DNA from: an uncultured Neomegalonema sp.
GTDB lineage: Bacteria > Pseudomonadota > Alphaproteobacteria > Rhodobacterales > Rhodobacteraceae
Assembly (NCBI GenBank): GCA_937957975.1
Contig: CALFFK010000041.1
Coordinates: 1-59,938, forward strand
Reading direction: 5' to 3'
Length of the DNA: 59,938 bases
Part shown: positions 37,490 to 46,146 of the stretch, one piece after another
Position numbering within the stretch: position 1 is the first letter of the stretch
How the letters are laid out: every line of letters begins with the position of its first letter
The notes under the pieces: generated by a model
What the model was told of the DNA's origin: nothing
Seen by the model: only the letters and a program-made list of their open reading frames with translations
Databases searched by the model: none
Made by a program: the position numbers and the translations under genes

Positions 37490-38938
37490 TCAGTAATTAT
37501 TCTCGCCTTCGTAGATCGCCTGTTCGTCTACCGGGGCAACGCGAAGGATGTTGGTGGTGCCGGGGCGGCCAAAGGGGACACCGGCGGTGACGGCGATGCG
37601 GTCGCCCTCCTCTGCGATGCCCATGGCCTTTGCGGCACGGGCCGCCGAAACGACCGCCAGTTTGAAGCGGGTTACTTCTTCTGCAACCAGACAATGCAAA
37701 CCCCAATACATCGTCAGCGCGCGGGCCGTGCCCCTAATCGGGGTCAATGCGATGATCGGGGCATTCGGGCGCTCGCGTGCAGCGAGACGGGCGGTGGTGC
37801 CGGAATGGGTAAAGCAACAGATCGCGCTGACCTCGACAGCTTCGGCCACTTCGCGGGCAGCGGCAGTGATGGCGGTGGCGATGCTGGCCTTGGCAGCGGT
37901 GCGTGAAGCGTCGATCTGCTCACGGTATTGAGGGTCTGCCTCAACGCGCATGGCAACATCAGCCATGGTCTGCACCGCTTCGACAGGGAAATCCCCGGCG
38001 GCAGATTCGGCAGACAACATAACAGCATCCGCACCTTCATAGATGGCCCCTGCCACGTCGGAAATCTCGGCGCGGGTCGGTACAGGGCTGGAGATCATGC
38101 TCTCCAGCATCTGCGTGGCGACGACGACAGGCTTGCCAACATCGCGGCAAGCACGGATGAGGGACTTCTGGATCGCGGGCAGATCGGCCAGATCCATCTC
38201 GACGCCCAGATCACCACGCGCAACCATAATGCCGTCGGAAGCCGCAAGAATGGAGGGAAAATCGCGGACGGCGGCGGGTTTTTCCACCTTGGTCATTACC
38301 AGCGCACGCCCCTTGATGAGCGCCTTGGCCTCCTCAATATCCGCCGCGCGCTGAACGAAAGACAACGCGATCCAATCGGCCCCAAGGTCACAGGCAAATT
38401 CCAGATCCGAGCGATCCTTGTCGGACAAGGCAGCGACGGGGAGAACGACGTCGGGGAGGTTCACGCCCTTGCGGTCGGAAATCTCGCCACCAACGAGGAC
38501 TTCAGCAACAACCGCATCGCCATGGGCCTCGCGAACCTTCATTTTGATCTTCCCGTCATTGACGAGGATTGTGGAATCTTTCGTCAATGCGCCAAGGATT
38601 TCGGGATGGGGCAGGTGAACGCGGGTGGCGTCCCCCGGCGTGTCATCAAGATCGAAGCGGAAAGCCTGACCCACAGTCAGTTCATGCGGGGCATCCGCGA
38701 AAACGCCACAGCGGATTTTCGGCCCCTGAAGGTCAGCGAGGACACCGATGGGGCGGCCCAGTTCATGCTCGATCTCGCGGATCAGCTCATAGCGGTCGCG
38801 TTGATCCTCCTGTGTGCCGTGGCTCATGTTCAGGCGGAAGACATCCACCCCCGTCTCGAAAAGCGTGCGGATCATCGCGCGGTCGGAGGAAGACGGCCCA
38901 AGGGTGGCGACGATCTTGACGTTTCGTGACTGGTTCAT
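37490..38938 (-). CDS. pyk: pyruvate kinase
   Basis: Catalyses phosphoenolpyruvate + ADP to pyruvate + ATP. The 482-residue length is normal. The N-terminus reads KIVATLGPSSSDRAMIRTLF and FRLNMSHGTQEDQ. The K/Mg site region includes FVQRAADIEEAK, then MTKVEKPAAVRD and the signature GIMVARGDLGVEMDLADLP. The C-terminal allosteric domain starts near residue 340 (AKASIATAITAAAREVAEAV). It is divergent from the hypothetical membrane protein gene at 39155. Confidence 0.97.
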   Translation of the reverse strand: MNQSRNVKIVATLGPSSSDRAMIRTLFETGVDVFRLNMSHGTQEDQRDRYELIREIEHELGRPIGVLADLQGPKIRCGVFADAPHELTVGQAFRFDLDDTPGDATRVHLPHPEILGALTKDSTILVNDGKIKMKVREAHGDAVVAEVLVGGEISDRKGVNLPDVVLPVAALSDKDRSDLEFACDLGADWIALSFVQRAADIEEAKALIKGRALVMTKVEKPAAVRDFPSILAASDGIMVARGDLGVEMDLADLPAIQKSLIRACRDVGKPVVVATQMLESMISSPVPTRAEISDVAGAIYEGADAVMLSAESAAGDFPVEAVQTMADVAMRVEADPQYREQIDASRTAAKASIATAITAAAREVAEAVEVSAICCFTHSGTTARLAARERPNAPIIALTPIRGTARALTMYWGLHCLVAEEVTRFKLAVVSAARAAKAMGIAEEGDRIAVTAGVPFGRPGTTNILRVAPVDEQAIYEGENNY

Positions 38939-39154
38939 GGAAGTCCCCTACTGGGAGAATGTTTTTTCGATGTATGACAAAAGCACTTAGCAAGACCCGA
39001 CGCAAAGATCACGGGGGAGTTGCAAATTTTTCATGTGGTCGCGCCAGCGCATCAAAAGAATATACCTCTGTCAGCGCGTAAAAAAACAGAGCGCGCGGTC
39101 TTGATTTTTGTACTATTTTTGTTCTTTTATACTCCTGTCTCGTATCAACGCAGA

Positions 39155-39835
39155 ATGAAGGATCGGATGGACTGGACAGGCTGGAACCGGGACGCGTCAA
39201 TCGCACGGCAACGCAACGCGTTGTTACCCATCGTGGCCATGATAGCAGCGATGGCGGGGTTGGCCAGTGGCAAGATCGTCGAGACATTGCCGAGGCATGT
39301 CTGCCTTGCCATTCTGGCCCTGCTGCGGCCTGCGGAATCCTGTGTGCGGCGGCTGATTGCGATTGTGGCGCAGGGTTTGGCCATACCGGAGCCGAAAAAA
39401 CGCACGGCATCAACGGCGCGAAACTGTCACAAGGATCGTCGGACAGCCAGCGTTCCGGCCTTTGCGCTGTTTGATCCAAGGAAAAATGTCGATCCCGCCC
39501 CTCGCCAGAGAGCGGGAAGCGGCCCCCGTATCCTGTTTTTCGATGGTCTGGATGAACCCGCCAGGGTGATGCCAGTTCCGATGCCTGACGATCCGATACC
39601 GGCAACACGCATCTGCCAGCGGATTCTGGCCTTACAGACAGCCCTGAATGATCTTTCAAAACAGGCGCAACGGCTCGTGCGGGCGTTGGCGCGGCCATCC
39701 TGTCGATGGTTGCGGCCCATGCGACCAGGTCGCCCGCCGGGGTATCGGCACCGGGGGCGTGATCCGATAGACACCCTGCTTTTGGATTGTCAGACGCTTG
39801 CACTCCGGGCGCTGCATCCGCCGGATACGTCCTGA
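39155..39835 (+). CDS. conserved-looking hypothetical membrane protein beside pyk
   Basis: I cannot assign a function. The protein begins MKDRMDWTGWNRDASIARQR (or four codons later at MDW) and is 226 residues. One hydrophobic helix (about 23-42) is followed by an amphipathic stretch LPRHVCLAILALLRPAESC and a basic C-terminal half with FALFDPRKN, RILFFDGLDEP and a Leu/Ala-rich segment (RICQRILALQTALNDLSKQA). The pattern resembles unnamed alphaproteobacterial proteins. The opposite strand has an open frame of similar size, but its residues look random. It is divergent from pyk and converges on the SIR2-TPR gene. Confidence 0.65.
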   Translation: MKDRMDWTGWNRDASIARQRNALLPIVAMIAAMAGLASGKIVETLPRHVCLAILALLRPAESCVRRLIAIVAQGLAIPEPKKRTASTARNCHKDRRTASVPAFALFDPRKNVDPAPRQRAGSGPRILFFDGLDEPARVMPVPMPDDPIPATRICQRILALQTALNDLSKQAQRLVRALARPSCRWLRPMRPGRPPGYRHRGRDPIDTLLLDCQTLALRALHPPDTS

Positions 39836-39912
39836 ATGATTCTTACGGAAATTCCTGACCTTCCGACCAATGCGGGCGGAGGGGGTTTTGCCATGCGTAC
39901 AGTTGCCCGAAA

Positions 39913-39929
39913 CAACTCCAAAGGAGTTG
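39913..39929. terminator. short hairpin between convergent hypothetical and SIR2-TPR genes
   Basis: CAACTCC, AAA loop, GGAGTTG: a seven-base perfect stem, 13 bases past the SIR2-TPR stop. A TTTC follows on the minus strand. A weak terminator at best. Confidence 0.5.
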
Positions 39930-39942
39930 ATCGGTAATCACT

Positions 39943-42900
39943 TCAAGCGACGTTGAACCGCTGCAACTGTTCCGGCTCGCTCTCACCACAGGCAACAGAG
40001 GCGAGTTCGGAAAGGAGGTCGGGTTCAGCATGACCTTCAGTGACAGCAAATTTCAGCACCGCATCCAGATCATCGCGGGTGGCGCGGGCACCGGCGCGCA
40101 CCAGCCAGAGGGCGGCCTTGATTGCATCCTGTCCGGCGCGGTCGTCAAAGGCGTAGCGGTAGAACCAAAGCTCCAGCAGGAGATCAGGGTCGCGTTTGGT
40201 GGGGTCATCGTCAAGCGCGGCCTCAAAGGCGCGGTCAAGCATCGACAGACCTTCCTCGCGTTTTCCGAGGCTGAACATCGCCTGGGCAGCGCCGCAGAGT
40301 GTGGCCGGATCGTTGGGTTTTTCGGCCAGCGCCTTGTCGTAGAATGCTTCTGCTGCACGGGGGTTCGATTTCGCGGTGTTCACGACACGGGCATAGCGGC
40401 GCAGGGTAGCTACCCGGCGAGGGTCGGCAGCAACGGCGCGGCGAAACATGGATTCGGCTTCCTCGGTCTGCCCCCGCTCGCGCAGGATCAATCCCAGATC
40501 GGCCAGCGCCGCCGCATCGCGCGGAGCAATGATCGAAGCACGGCGCAGCAACGGTTCGGCGGCATTCATATCCTTGCGCTCGTGCAACAGGAAATTGCCA
40601 TATTGCGCCAGCGTGAAGGCGTCTTTTTCATCCAGCGAGAGAGCCTTGCGATAGCGGTCCTGCGCGGCAGCAGGGTTCGACCGGGCCTTATGCAGAAAAC
40701 GGGCATGGGAGGAGAGGATCATGGCGTTGCGCGGGTCAAGATGCACAGCACGACGGTAATATTCATCTGCCACATCCAGATCGCTGCGATCTTCCTCCTG
40801 AAAACGTGCATAGGCGAGGGCCGTTTGCGCATCACCGGGATCCGCATCAAGCGCCCGGACCAACAGGTCTTCAGCAGCATCCGCATCGCGGCGGTGGTGG
40901 CATTTGAACCGGGCAAAGGCGCGCAGCACTTCAGGCGATTCACCATCGGTCTCCACCGCCTGTTCGAACAGGCTTTCCGCTTCGTCCGGCTTCTTGCCCA
41001 TATCGGCAAGGAAGGTGGCGGCGGCGGCCATGGTCTCTGCGGAATGGGGGTCGATTTTTGTTGCCTGACGGAAGATCGCTTCGGCGCGCGTCAGGTCGCC
41101 CCGTTTCTCGGCGACAAAACGGGCGAGCTGTACCGCCGGGCCAGGGTCTGTCGAAGTCGAGGCCGTCGCAAGCTTGAGCAACGCATAGGCCGCATCGTCC
41201 TTGCGCTCAACCTGCGACAGGAAAGCGGCATAGGCGGCGATGGCGCGGGCATGGCGGGGCGCACCGTCCACAGCAACCTGATAACATTCGCCCGCCGCCT
41301 GCATATCCCCACGCACTTTCCAGAGGAAATCAGCATAAGCGATCAGGGTTTCGCTATCCTCGAAATCAACGCGCAGGGCAAGGCGGTAACATTCCTCGGC
41401 CCGGTCAAAATCGCGGCGTGTTCCTGTGAGGAAAGTCGCAAATTCGCGCAAGGCCGTACCATCCTGTGGATCGGCATCAATGGCGCGATTGAAGTAATGT
41501 TCAGCCCCGTCATGGTCGCGCCGCCCGACGGTCAGAAAGCGGGCGTAACGGGCGAGAAGACGCGGGTTGCGCGGCGAGTCCTGAATGGCCGCAAGATAGC
41601 GGCGATCCAGTTCTGCGGCATCAGCGCGACCCAACAGGCGACGGGGCAGTTCAAGCCGGTCGCCATCCTCATCCTCGTCATGGACGAGCGTAACGTGGGT
41701 GGGTTGATCTACCGGCGCATCGTCCGGGATCGCCTCAGCGGGTGGGCTGGCAATAATATCATTATCCGCCGCGCCCCCAGTCGGGGAAAAGGGCGTGACT
41801 TCGTCCGGGTTCGCCATGGCATCCGTGCCACTTTCCGGCACGATGGAGAGGATTGGGCGCTCTGCCTCCGGGGGCGTTGGCTCATCAGCGGGGGCATCCG
41901 GGGTCACGGTTTCTGCGACGCCGACTTCCGATGTGCGCTGGCCATTGGCCATGGCGGCAACGGCGGCAGCGATCAGGCGATCAATGCGGCTGGTCGAGGC
42001 CTCGTCATCTTCATCGTGCACATTGTCGGCAAGCAGCACTGGATCGGACAGGATCGTGTCGTCATCCAGCGCAGACGTATCATCGTCTTCCGCAATCACG
42101 TCATGGCGGTCGAACCCGTCTGCAACCGTTCCGGCGAGCGAATAGCTCCATTCGTCATCCGGGGTTTCGACGGGCGCAAGCACATTGGACACAGACGCAT
42201 CAGACAGGGGCGCATCAGACAGGGGCGCATCCGTTTCCGCTTGCGGCGAAGGCTGAACCGGGGCCGCAAAGCCGGGAACAGTATCAGGCTTGAGGTCTTC
42301 GCGGGCCGCAAGCACACGATACTGCGCATCATACCGCTGAAGAATCTTGTCGAAGCGATCAATGCGCGGATGGCCCAGCGCGAATTCCCGCCGAAGCAGA
42401 TACATCAATCCTTCAAAATCACTGTAGGGCGTCCAGAGGGTGTTACGCTCCTCCAGCCATTCCCGGATCGGTTCACCCGGTTCCTCGTCATTGACCCAGT
42501 AGATGCCCCCGGCGGGTGCGCCGCGTGGCAATCCCGACAACAGATCGGCAACCGATTCGTCGTTGCCGCCATAACCGATAAAGATCAGCGCGGCCTCGGT
42601 GAATTGTGCGCGCAGCCTGTCCTTGACATCCGAACGCAGGAGACCGCTTTTTTCCGGGCCATACTCGTTCAGATCACGACCTCCACCGAGATGGGCATCC
42701 CCATAGATCTTCAGGATAGTGGGGCGCGACGTGCTGATGCGGATGCGGCGATCAAAGGATTCATGGGTCAGGACTTGCGGCTTGCGCTGGGAATAGAGAT
42801 AGAGCGCATCAGCGGCAAGATCATCGAAATTGGTTGTAACGACAGTGTTGCACCGCTCGCCCCAATCGGGTTGCGTAACCAGTTGCGCAAGGGTGGCATA

Positions 42901-43239
42901 GCCAAAGCCGGGTTCAGCCTGTGCGATGATTCGTTCGAGTTCGCGCTCCTGCTCTTGCTCGGTATAGAACAGCGCGTTGAGCACATCACCATAGAGCGCA
43001 CCGGGATTTGCCGCGTCGAAGGACGCGAACCGTTCAGGTATCCAGTCGGCAACGTCGTCGGCAGTGCCAGTCTCAAGGTATTTCAGTTCACCCAACCAAC
43101 GCAGGGTGGTTTCGTCAGCATCACCGATGCCGGAGCTGACGGAGCAACCGGCCCCAAGAAACCAGACATGACGCCCGTCATGGTTGGTAAGGCCGTGGTG
43201 AAAACGGCGCACGAATTCGAAAGGAGAAATCGTCCTCAT
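39943..43239 (-). CDS. SIR2-like domain protein with long TPR array; catalytic His replaced by Tyr
   Basis: A 1098-residue protein. Residues 20-290 are a SIR2-like fold: WFLGAGCSVSSGIG (NAD loop), VVTTNFDDL with Asn137, ILKIYGDAH where the usual HG is Tyr179-Gly, and FIGYGGNDESVADLL. Residues 310-530 form an acidic, low-complexity linker with a 15-base duplication. From about 550 to 1050 there are roughly 13 TPR-like units with the pattern YA-x-FL ... RRD ... AE-x2-Y-RAL-x-DP. SIR2-like domains in antiviral proteins hydrolyse NAD, and TPR arrays often sense a partner, so a defence or signalling role is possible, but the substituted residue argues against ordinary NADase chemistry. The gene stands alone with an AT-rich upstream region. 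A long opposite-strand frame is a shadow. Confidence 0.85.
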   Translation of the reverse strand: MRTISPFEFVRRFHHGLTNHDGRHVWFLGAGCSVSSGIGDADETTLRWLGELKYLETGTADDVADWIPERFASFDAANPGALYGDVLNALFYTEQEQERELERIIAQAEPGFGYATLAQLVTQPDWGERCNTVVTTNFDDLAADALYLYSQRKPQVLTHESFDRRIRISTSRPTILKIYGDAHLGGGRDLNEYGPEKSGLLRSDVKDRLRAQFTEAALIFIGYGGNDESVADLLSGLPRGAPAGGIYWVNDEEPGEPIREWLEERNTLWTPYSDFEGLMYLLRREFALGHPRIDRFDKILQRYDAQYRVLAAREDLKPDTVPGFAAPVQPSPQAETDAPLSDAPLSDASVSNVLAPVETPDDEWSYSLAGTVADGFDRHDVIAEDDDTSALDDDTILSDPVLLADNVHDEDDEASTSRIDRLIAAAVAAMANGQRTSEVGVAETVTPDAPADEPTPPEAERPILSIVPESGTDAMANPDEVTPFSPTGGAADNDIIASPPAEAIPDDAPVDQPTHVTLVHDEDEDGDRLELPRRLLGRADAAELDRRYLAAIQDSPRNPRLLARYARFLTVGRRDHDGAEHYFNRAIDADPQDGTALREFATFLTGTRRDFDRAEECYRLALRVDFEDSETLIAYADFLWKVRGDMQAAGECYQVAVDGAPRHARAIAAYAAFLSQVERKDDAAYALLKLATASTSTDPGPAVQLARFVAEKRGDLTRAEAIFRQATKIDPHSAETMAAAATFLADMGKKPDEAESLFEQAVETDGESPEVLRAFARFKCHHRRDADAAEDLLVRALDADPGDAQTALAYARFQEEDRSDLDVADEYYRRAVHLDPRNAMILSSHARFLHKARSNPAAAQDRYRKALSLDEKDAFTLAQYGNFLLHERKDMNAAEPLLRRASIIAPRDAAALADLGLILRERGQTEEAESMFRRAVAADPRRVATLRRYARVVNTAKSNPRAAEAFYDKALAEKPNDPATLCGAAQAMFSLGKREEGLSMLDRAFEAALDDDPTKRDPDLLLELWFYRYAFDDRAGQDAIKAALWLVRAGARATRDDLDAVLKFAVTEGHAEPDLLSELASVACGESEPEQLQRFNVA

Positions 43240-43615
43240 CGCTGTCTCGCCCGCCTCAAATCGCTACCCGTACCGCTGTTCAAGAAGTCCGCGTTAGCTG
43301 TTAACAAATCATTACCATTATGTCCCTGTGAACGAAACAAGTACATGGACATTATTGCGCTGTACTGTGAAAATTATTTCAGAATCAACTGGAACAGCAA
43401 GCAAAACCTCTCCGTCTGCGGTTAATTTAAGTTTAGGATTGCAAAATTGCATGTACTGATATAGAACATTAAGTCAGTAGACTGATTAATTTTCTGGACA
43501 ATGTCATGCGATTTGTGGAACGGCTGGTTGCAATCAACATCGGATTATGTCTCGATTCTGCCATTGCCGTGGCAGAAGCCAGTTACAAGATCAATTGGGG
43601 GGCGTTCTGACGCCC
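43240..43615. other. intergenic region upstream of the SIR2-TPR gene
   Basis: About 375 bases. The part 43285-43500 is clearly more AT-rich than the flanking genes and should carry the SIR2-TPR promoter. It includes TTAACAAATCATTAC near 43300, a loose match to a CtrA-type TTAA-N7-TTAA box. No gene was recognised; the right end holds the hairpin that closes sufE. Confidence 0.45.
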
Positions 43616-43621
43616 CTAATT
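43593..43621 (-). terminator. hairpin overlapping the sufE stop
   Basis: AATTGGGGGGCG pairs with CGCCCCTAATT, leaving a four-base loop; the sufE stop codon lies in one arm. There is no T tract on the minus strand, so it may protect the 3' end rather than end transcription alone. Confidence 0.6.
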
Positions 43622-44041
43622 CATGTTTTCCGCAGCGAAACCCTTGATCCGCTCGATCATCGCGCCAAGACCATTGCTCCGTTGTGGGCTGAGATGGGCG
43701 GCCAGATCAATACGTTGCAGTTCCGCCACAATATCTTTCTCCACAATCTCGCGAGCCGGTTTTCCCGACAGCATGGTGTGAAGAATCGCGATGAGGCCGC
43801 GCACGATATGCGCGTCACTGTCTCCGTCGAACTCGATTCGCTTTCCGTCTTCGCCCTCAACCGAGCGATCATCAATCCAAACGCGGCTGACGCAGCCGTC
43901 AACCTTTGTCGCATCAGTCTTGCGGGCTTCGTCGAGAGGCGGCAGCGCCTTGCCCAACTCAATGACATAGCGGTAACGCTCCTCCCAATCGTCAAGAATT
44001 TCAAAGTTCTCAACGAGATCATCGTAGCTAAGATCAGCCAT
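43616..44041 (-). CDS. sufE: SufE-like cysteine desulfuration protein
   Basis: SufE accepts persulfide sulfur from the desulfurase SufS for Fe-S cluster assembly. The 141 residues start MADLSYDDLVENFEILDDWE. The sulfur-accepting cysteine is Cys50 in KVDGCVSRVW, and the helical end contains LSPQRSNGLGAMIERIKG. It is apart from any suf operon here, as is common in alphaproteobacteria. A palindromic repeat lies just upstream. Confidence 0.93.
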   Translation of the reverse strand: MADLSYDDLVENFEILDDWEERYRYVIELGKALPPLDEARKTDATKVDGCVSRVWIDDRSVEGEDGKRIEFDGDSDAHIVRGLIAILHTMLSGKPAREIVEKDIVAELQRIDLAAHLSPQRSNGLGAMIERIKGFAAENMN

Positions 44042-44114
44042 GCATTCCTCCGACAGACAGGAAAGTTAACCTAGATCAACAAACTACGTCGTCCATGGCC
44101 TGCAACCAGATTGT

Positions 44115-44218
44115 AGCAATTTGCGCAAATGTTGGGGTAGGGTTCGCTGTCTCTCGCCTTACGGCTCGAACGCGAAAACCTGCCACCCGGTTCAATGGTT
44201 GCGCAATTTGCATTAACG
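44115..44218. repeat. 104-bp palindromic repeat, copy B
   Basis: Same length as the copy at 35276-35379 with 12 substitutions and no gaps. TTGCGCAA occurs near both ends. The inner stem GGTAGG/CCTGCC keeps pairing through a G-U wobble where copy A has G-C. Its right end reaches the stop codon of the carboxypeptidase gene. Confidence 0.85.
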
Positions 44219-45508
44219 CCGCCAGCGCGCTTTGGGATTTAACAAGGCTCTGGGGCCAAGGGTCAGGCAATATTGCCCAACCCCCTTCGCAAGGCGGCAT
44301 AGCGCCTGTGCCTGAGGCTGGCTCAACCCATAAATCACCGCAAGGCGTCGTCCATCGCGGGGACGAGGGACGATTTTGACAGGCAGGATGTGGGTTTTTG
44401 TCGCCAGTGCATTAATGGCCGAGAGGCGGGCGGCAGCTTCCCGCTCGCTGGAGAAAGCCCCAAGAAATGCGGCCCAACCCGACAGGGGCGGGGGTGAAGG
44501 TGGCAGGGGCTTTTGCCGGATTGTGCGAGGTGGCGGGGGCGGTTTTGGAGCGATGGGTTTGGGAAGGGCCACAACACGGCGCGCAGGGGGCGGGGCGGGA
44601 CGAATCGTGCGGGGGCGTTCGGGCGGTATCCAGGCATCACTTTCCCTGGCTTTCGCGATGGCCCTGCCAGAACACGCACCGATATGGGGCGGGTCTTGCG
44701 GCATGGGTTTTCCCGCCTCCAGCGGTGAGCCACGGTCAAGGGCATCGAACCCCTTACCGATCAGCGCCTTGATCGCCGCAAGCCGCGCGCCCTTGGTTTT
44801 GTGGCCGAGCGTGACGGCAAGGACGCGCCGCCCATCGCGCTCGACAAGCCCGGTGATATTGTAGCCTGCTCCACAGGTGAAGCCCGTCTTCATTCCCTGC
44901 ACCCCTGACACCCGGCCAAAGAGAGGGTTTGTGGTCGTCACACCCTTACCCCCCGCGCGGGTCTTGCGCTCGGAAAACAACGTGCTGCGCTCAGGGTATT
45001 CAGTTAGCAGCGCAAGGGCGAGAAGGGCCGTATCGCGCGCCGTGGTACGCTGCCCCGGTGTGGGCAAGCCCGATGCATTGACATAGCGGGTATTCGTCAT
45101 CCCAAGACGCATTGCGGCATCGTTCATACGGGCGGCAAAATCTTCTTCACTGCCCGCTACAGCCTCGGCCACGGCGGTCGCTGCATCGTTCTTCGATCCG
45201 ATGATCGCAGCGGCAAGCAACTCACCAAAAGGCAGTTTTTGCCCGGCCCGAACACGCAGCTTGACGGGCGGTTGTCGCGCAGCGTGTTTTGACACCGTGA
45301 CGATCTGTTCCTCCGTCACATCGCCCCTCTCCAGGGCGGCAAAGGCGACATAAGCTGTCATCAACTTGACGATGGAAGCAGGGCGGCGCACGGCATCCGG
45401 CTCGTCGGCAAGGAGGATGGTGCGGCGATCCACGTCCACGGCGATTTGCGCCGCTCCGGCAGAGGAAGACGCAAGTGCAAGCGCAAGGATCAGAGCGAGG
45501 CGAACCAT
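44213..45508 (-). CDS. D-alanyl-D-alanine carboxypeptidase (penicillin-binding protein 5/6 family) with SPOR domain
   Basis: Trims the terminal D-Ala of peptidoglycan stem peptides in the periplasm. A signal peptide (MVRLALILALALASSSAGAA) precedes the peptidase domain. Active-site motifs are S45-IVK-48, S105-K-N and K207-T-G in MQGMKTG-like context (QGMKTGFTCGAGY). A Pro/Arg-rich linker (290-345) leads to a C-terminal SPOR domain (about 350-425, WAAFLGAFSSEREAAARL), which binds denuded glycan at the septum. The start lies within cobK, overlapping by 19 bases, so it is the third gene of an rnd-cobK-dac operon. Confidence 0.93.
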   Translation of the reverse strand: MVRLALILALALASSSAGAAQIAVDVDRRTILLADEPDAVRRPASIVKLMTAYVAFAALERGDVTEEQIVTVSKHAARQPPVKLRVRAGQKLPFGELLAAAIIGSKNDAATAVAEAVAGSEEDFAARMNDAAMRLGMTNTRYVNASGLPTPGQRTTARDTALLALALLTEYPERSTLFSERKTRAGGKGVTTTNPLFGRVSGVQGMKTGFTCGAGYNITGLVERDGRRVLAVTLGHKTKGARLAAIKALIGKGFDALDRGSPLEAGKPMPQDPPHIGACSGRAIAKARESDAWIPPERPRTIRPAPPPARRVVALPKPIAPKPPPPPRTIRQKPLPPSPPPLSGWAAFLGAFSSEREAAARLSAINALATKTHILPVKIVPRPRDGRRLAVIYGLSQPQAQALCRLAKGVGQYCLTLGPRALLNPKARWRR

Positions 45509-46146
45509 GCGCGGGCCTCCTCGACACTACGGGCGATGGGGCAGGCGACCGGAGGGCGGTCGATCAGGACAACAGGCAGACCCACAAGGCGCGCGCCTTC
45601 GATCTTGGGATACGCCCCCTCACCACCCGCATCCCGCGTGACCAGCGCGTCGATGCGATGGACCCGCATGAGATCGGCCTCTGACCCTGCCGTGAAAGGA
45701 CCAGCCTTCGCGGTCAGGGTAAAATAGGCAAGACCCTCCGCTGCGGGATCGTCGCGGCGTGTGCGCACGAGATAGTGGCGGCTTTCATCCCCGGCAAAGG
45801 CAGCGCGTTCATCCCGGCCAAGACAGAGAAAAACACGCGACCATTCGGGGTCGAGAGCGGCACGGGCCGCCACCCCATCGGCCACCATGCGCCAATCGTC
45901 GCCCGGCTGCGCCACCCAGCCGGGGCGGGCATAACGCAGGAGCGGGAGAGCTTGCCCGGCACAAAGGGTTGCGAGACGGGAATGGATGCCCCGCTCGCAA
46001 GGATGGCTCGCATCAATCACGGCACGGGCATTCAGATGCGCCGGAATATTATCGACCAGCACAGCCCCCGGCAGGGCAGCGGCAAGAACATGCGCCTCCC
46101 GCGAACCAGCGACGATCAGGCAATCAGGCGGAGTCGCGTGGGCCAA
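45490..46146 (-). CDS. precorrin-6A reductase family protein (CobK/CbiJ)
   Basis: CobK reduces precorrin-6A in cobalamin synthesis. The 218 residues contain a short N-terminal Rossmann start CLIVAGSREAHVLAAALPGA, VIDASHPCERGIHSRLATL, LLRYARPGW and TRDAGGEGAYPKIEGARLVG with IDRPP near the end, which together are the family pattern. No other cobalamin genes are in the window, so it may be isolated from its pathway. It overlaps rnd by 23 bases and the carboxypeptidase by 19, implying coupled translation. Confidence 0.88.
   Translation of the reverse strand: MAHATPPDCLIVAGSREAHVLAAALPGAVLVDNIPAHLNARAVIDASHPCERGIHSRLATLCAGQALPLLRYARPGWVAQPGDDWRMVADGVAARAALDPEWSRVFLCLGRDERAAFAGDESRHYLVRTRRDDPAAEGLAYFTLTAKAGPFTAGSEADLMRVHRIDALVTRDAGGEGAYPKIEGARLVGLPVVLIDRPPVACPIARSVEEARAWFASL

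Noticed and set aside
39009-39803. Minus-strand frame of 264 codons opposite the hypothetical gene beside pyk
   Set aside because: The plus strand has a membrane helix and a natural composition, while the minus-strand translation is rich in Ser, Arg and Pro without pattern.
43296-43320. CtrA binding site upstream of the SIR2-TPR gene
   Set aside because: Only a loose match to TTAA-N7-TTAA in an AT-rich region, too weak to call as a site.
40030-43425. Plus-strand open frame of 1131 codons opposite the SIR2-TPR gene
   Set aside because: It is antisense to a protein with clear SIR2 and TPR patterns; its own translation shows no domain and is explained by codon bias of the real gene.
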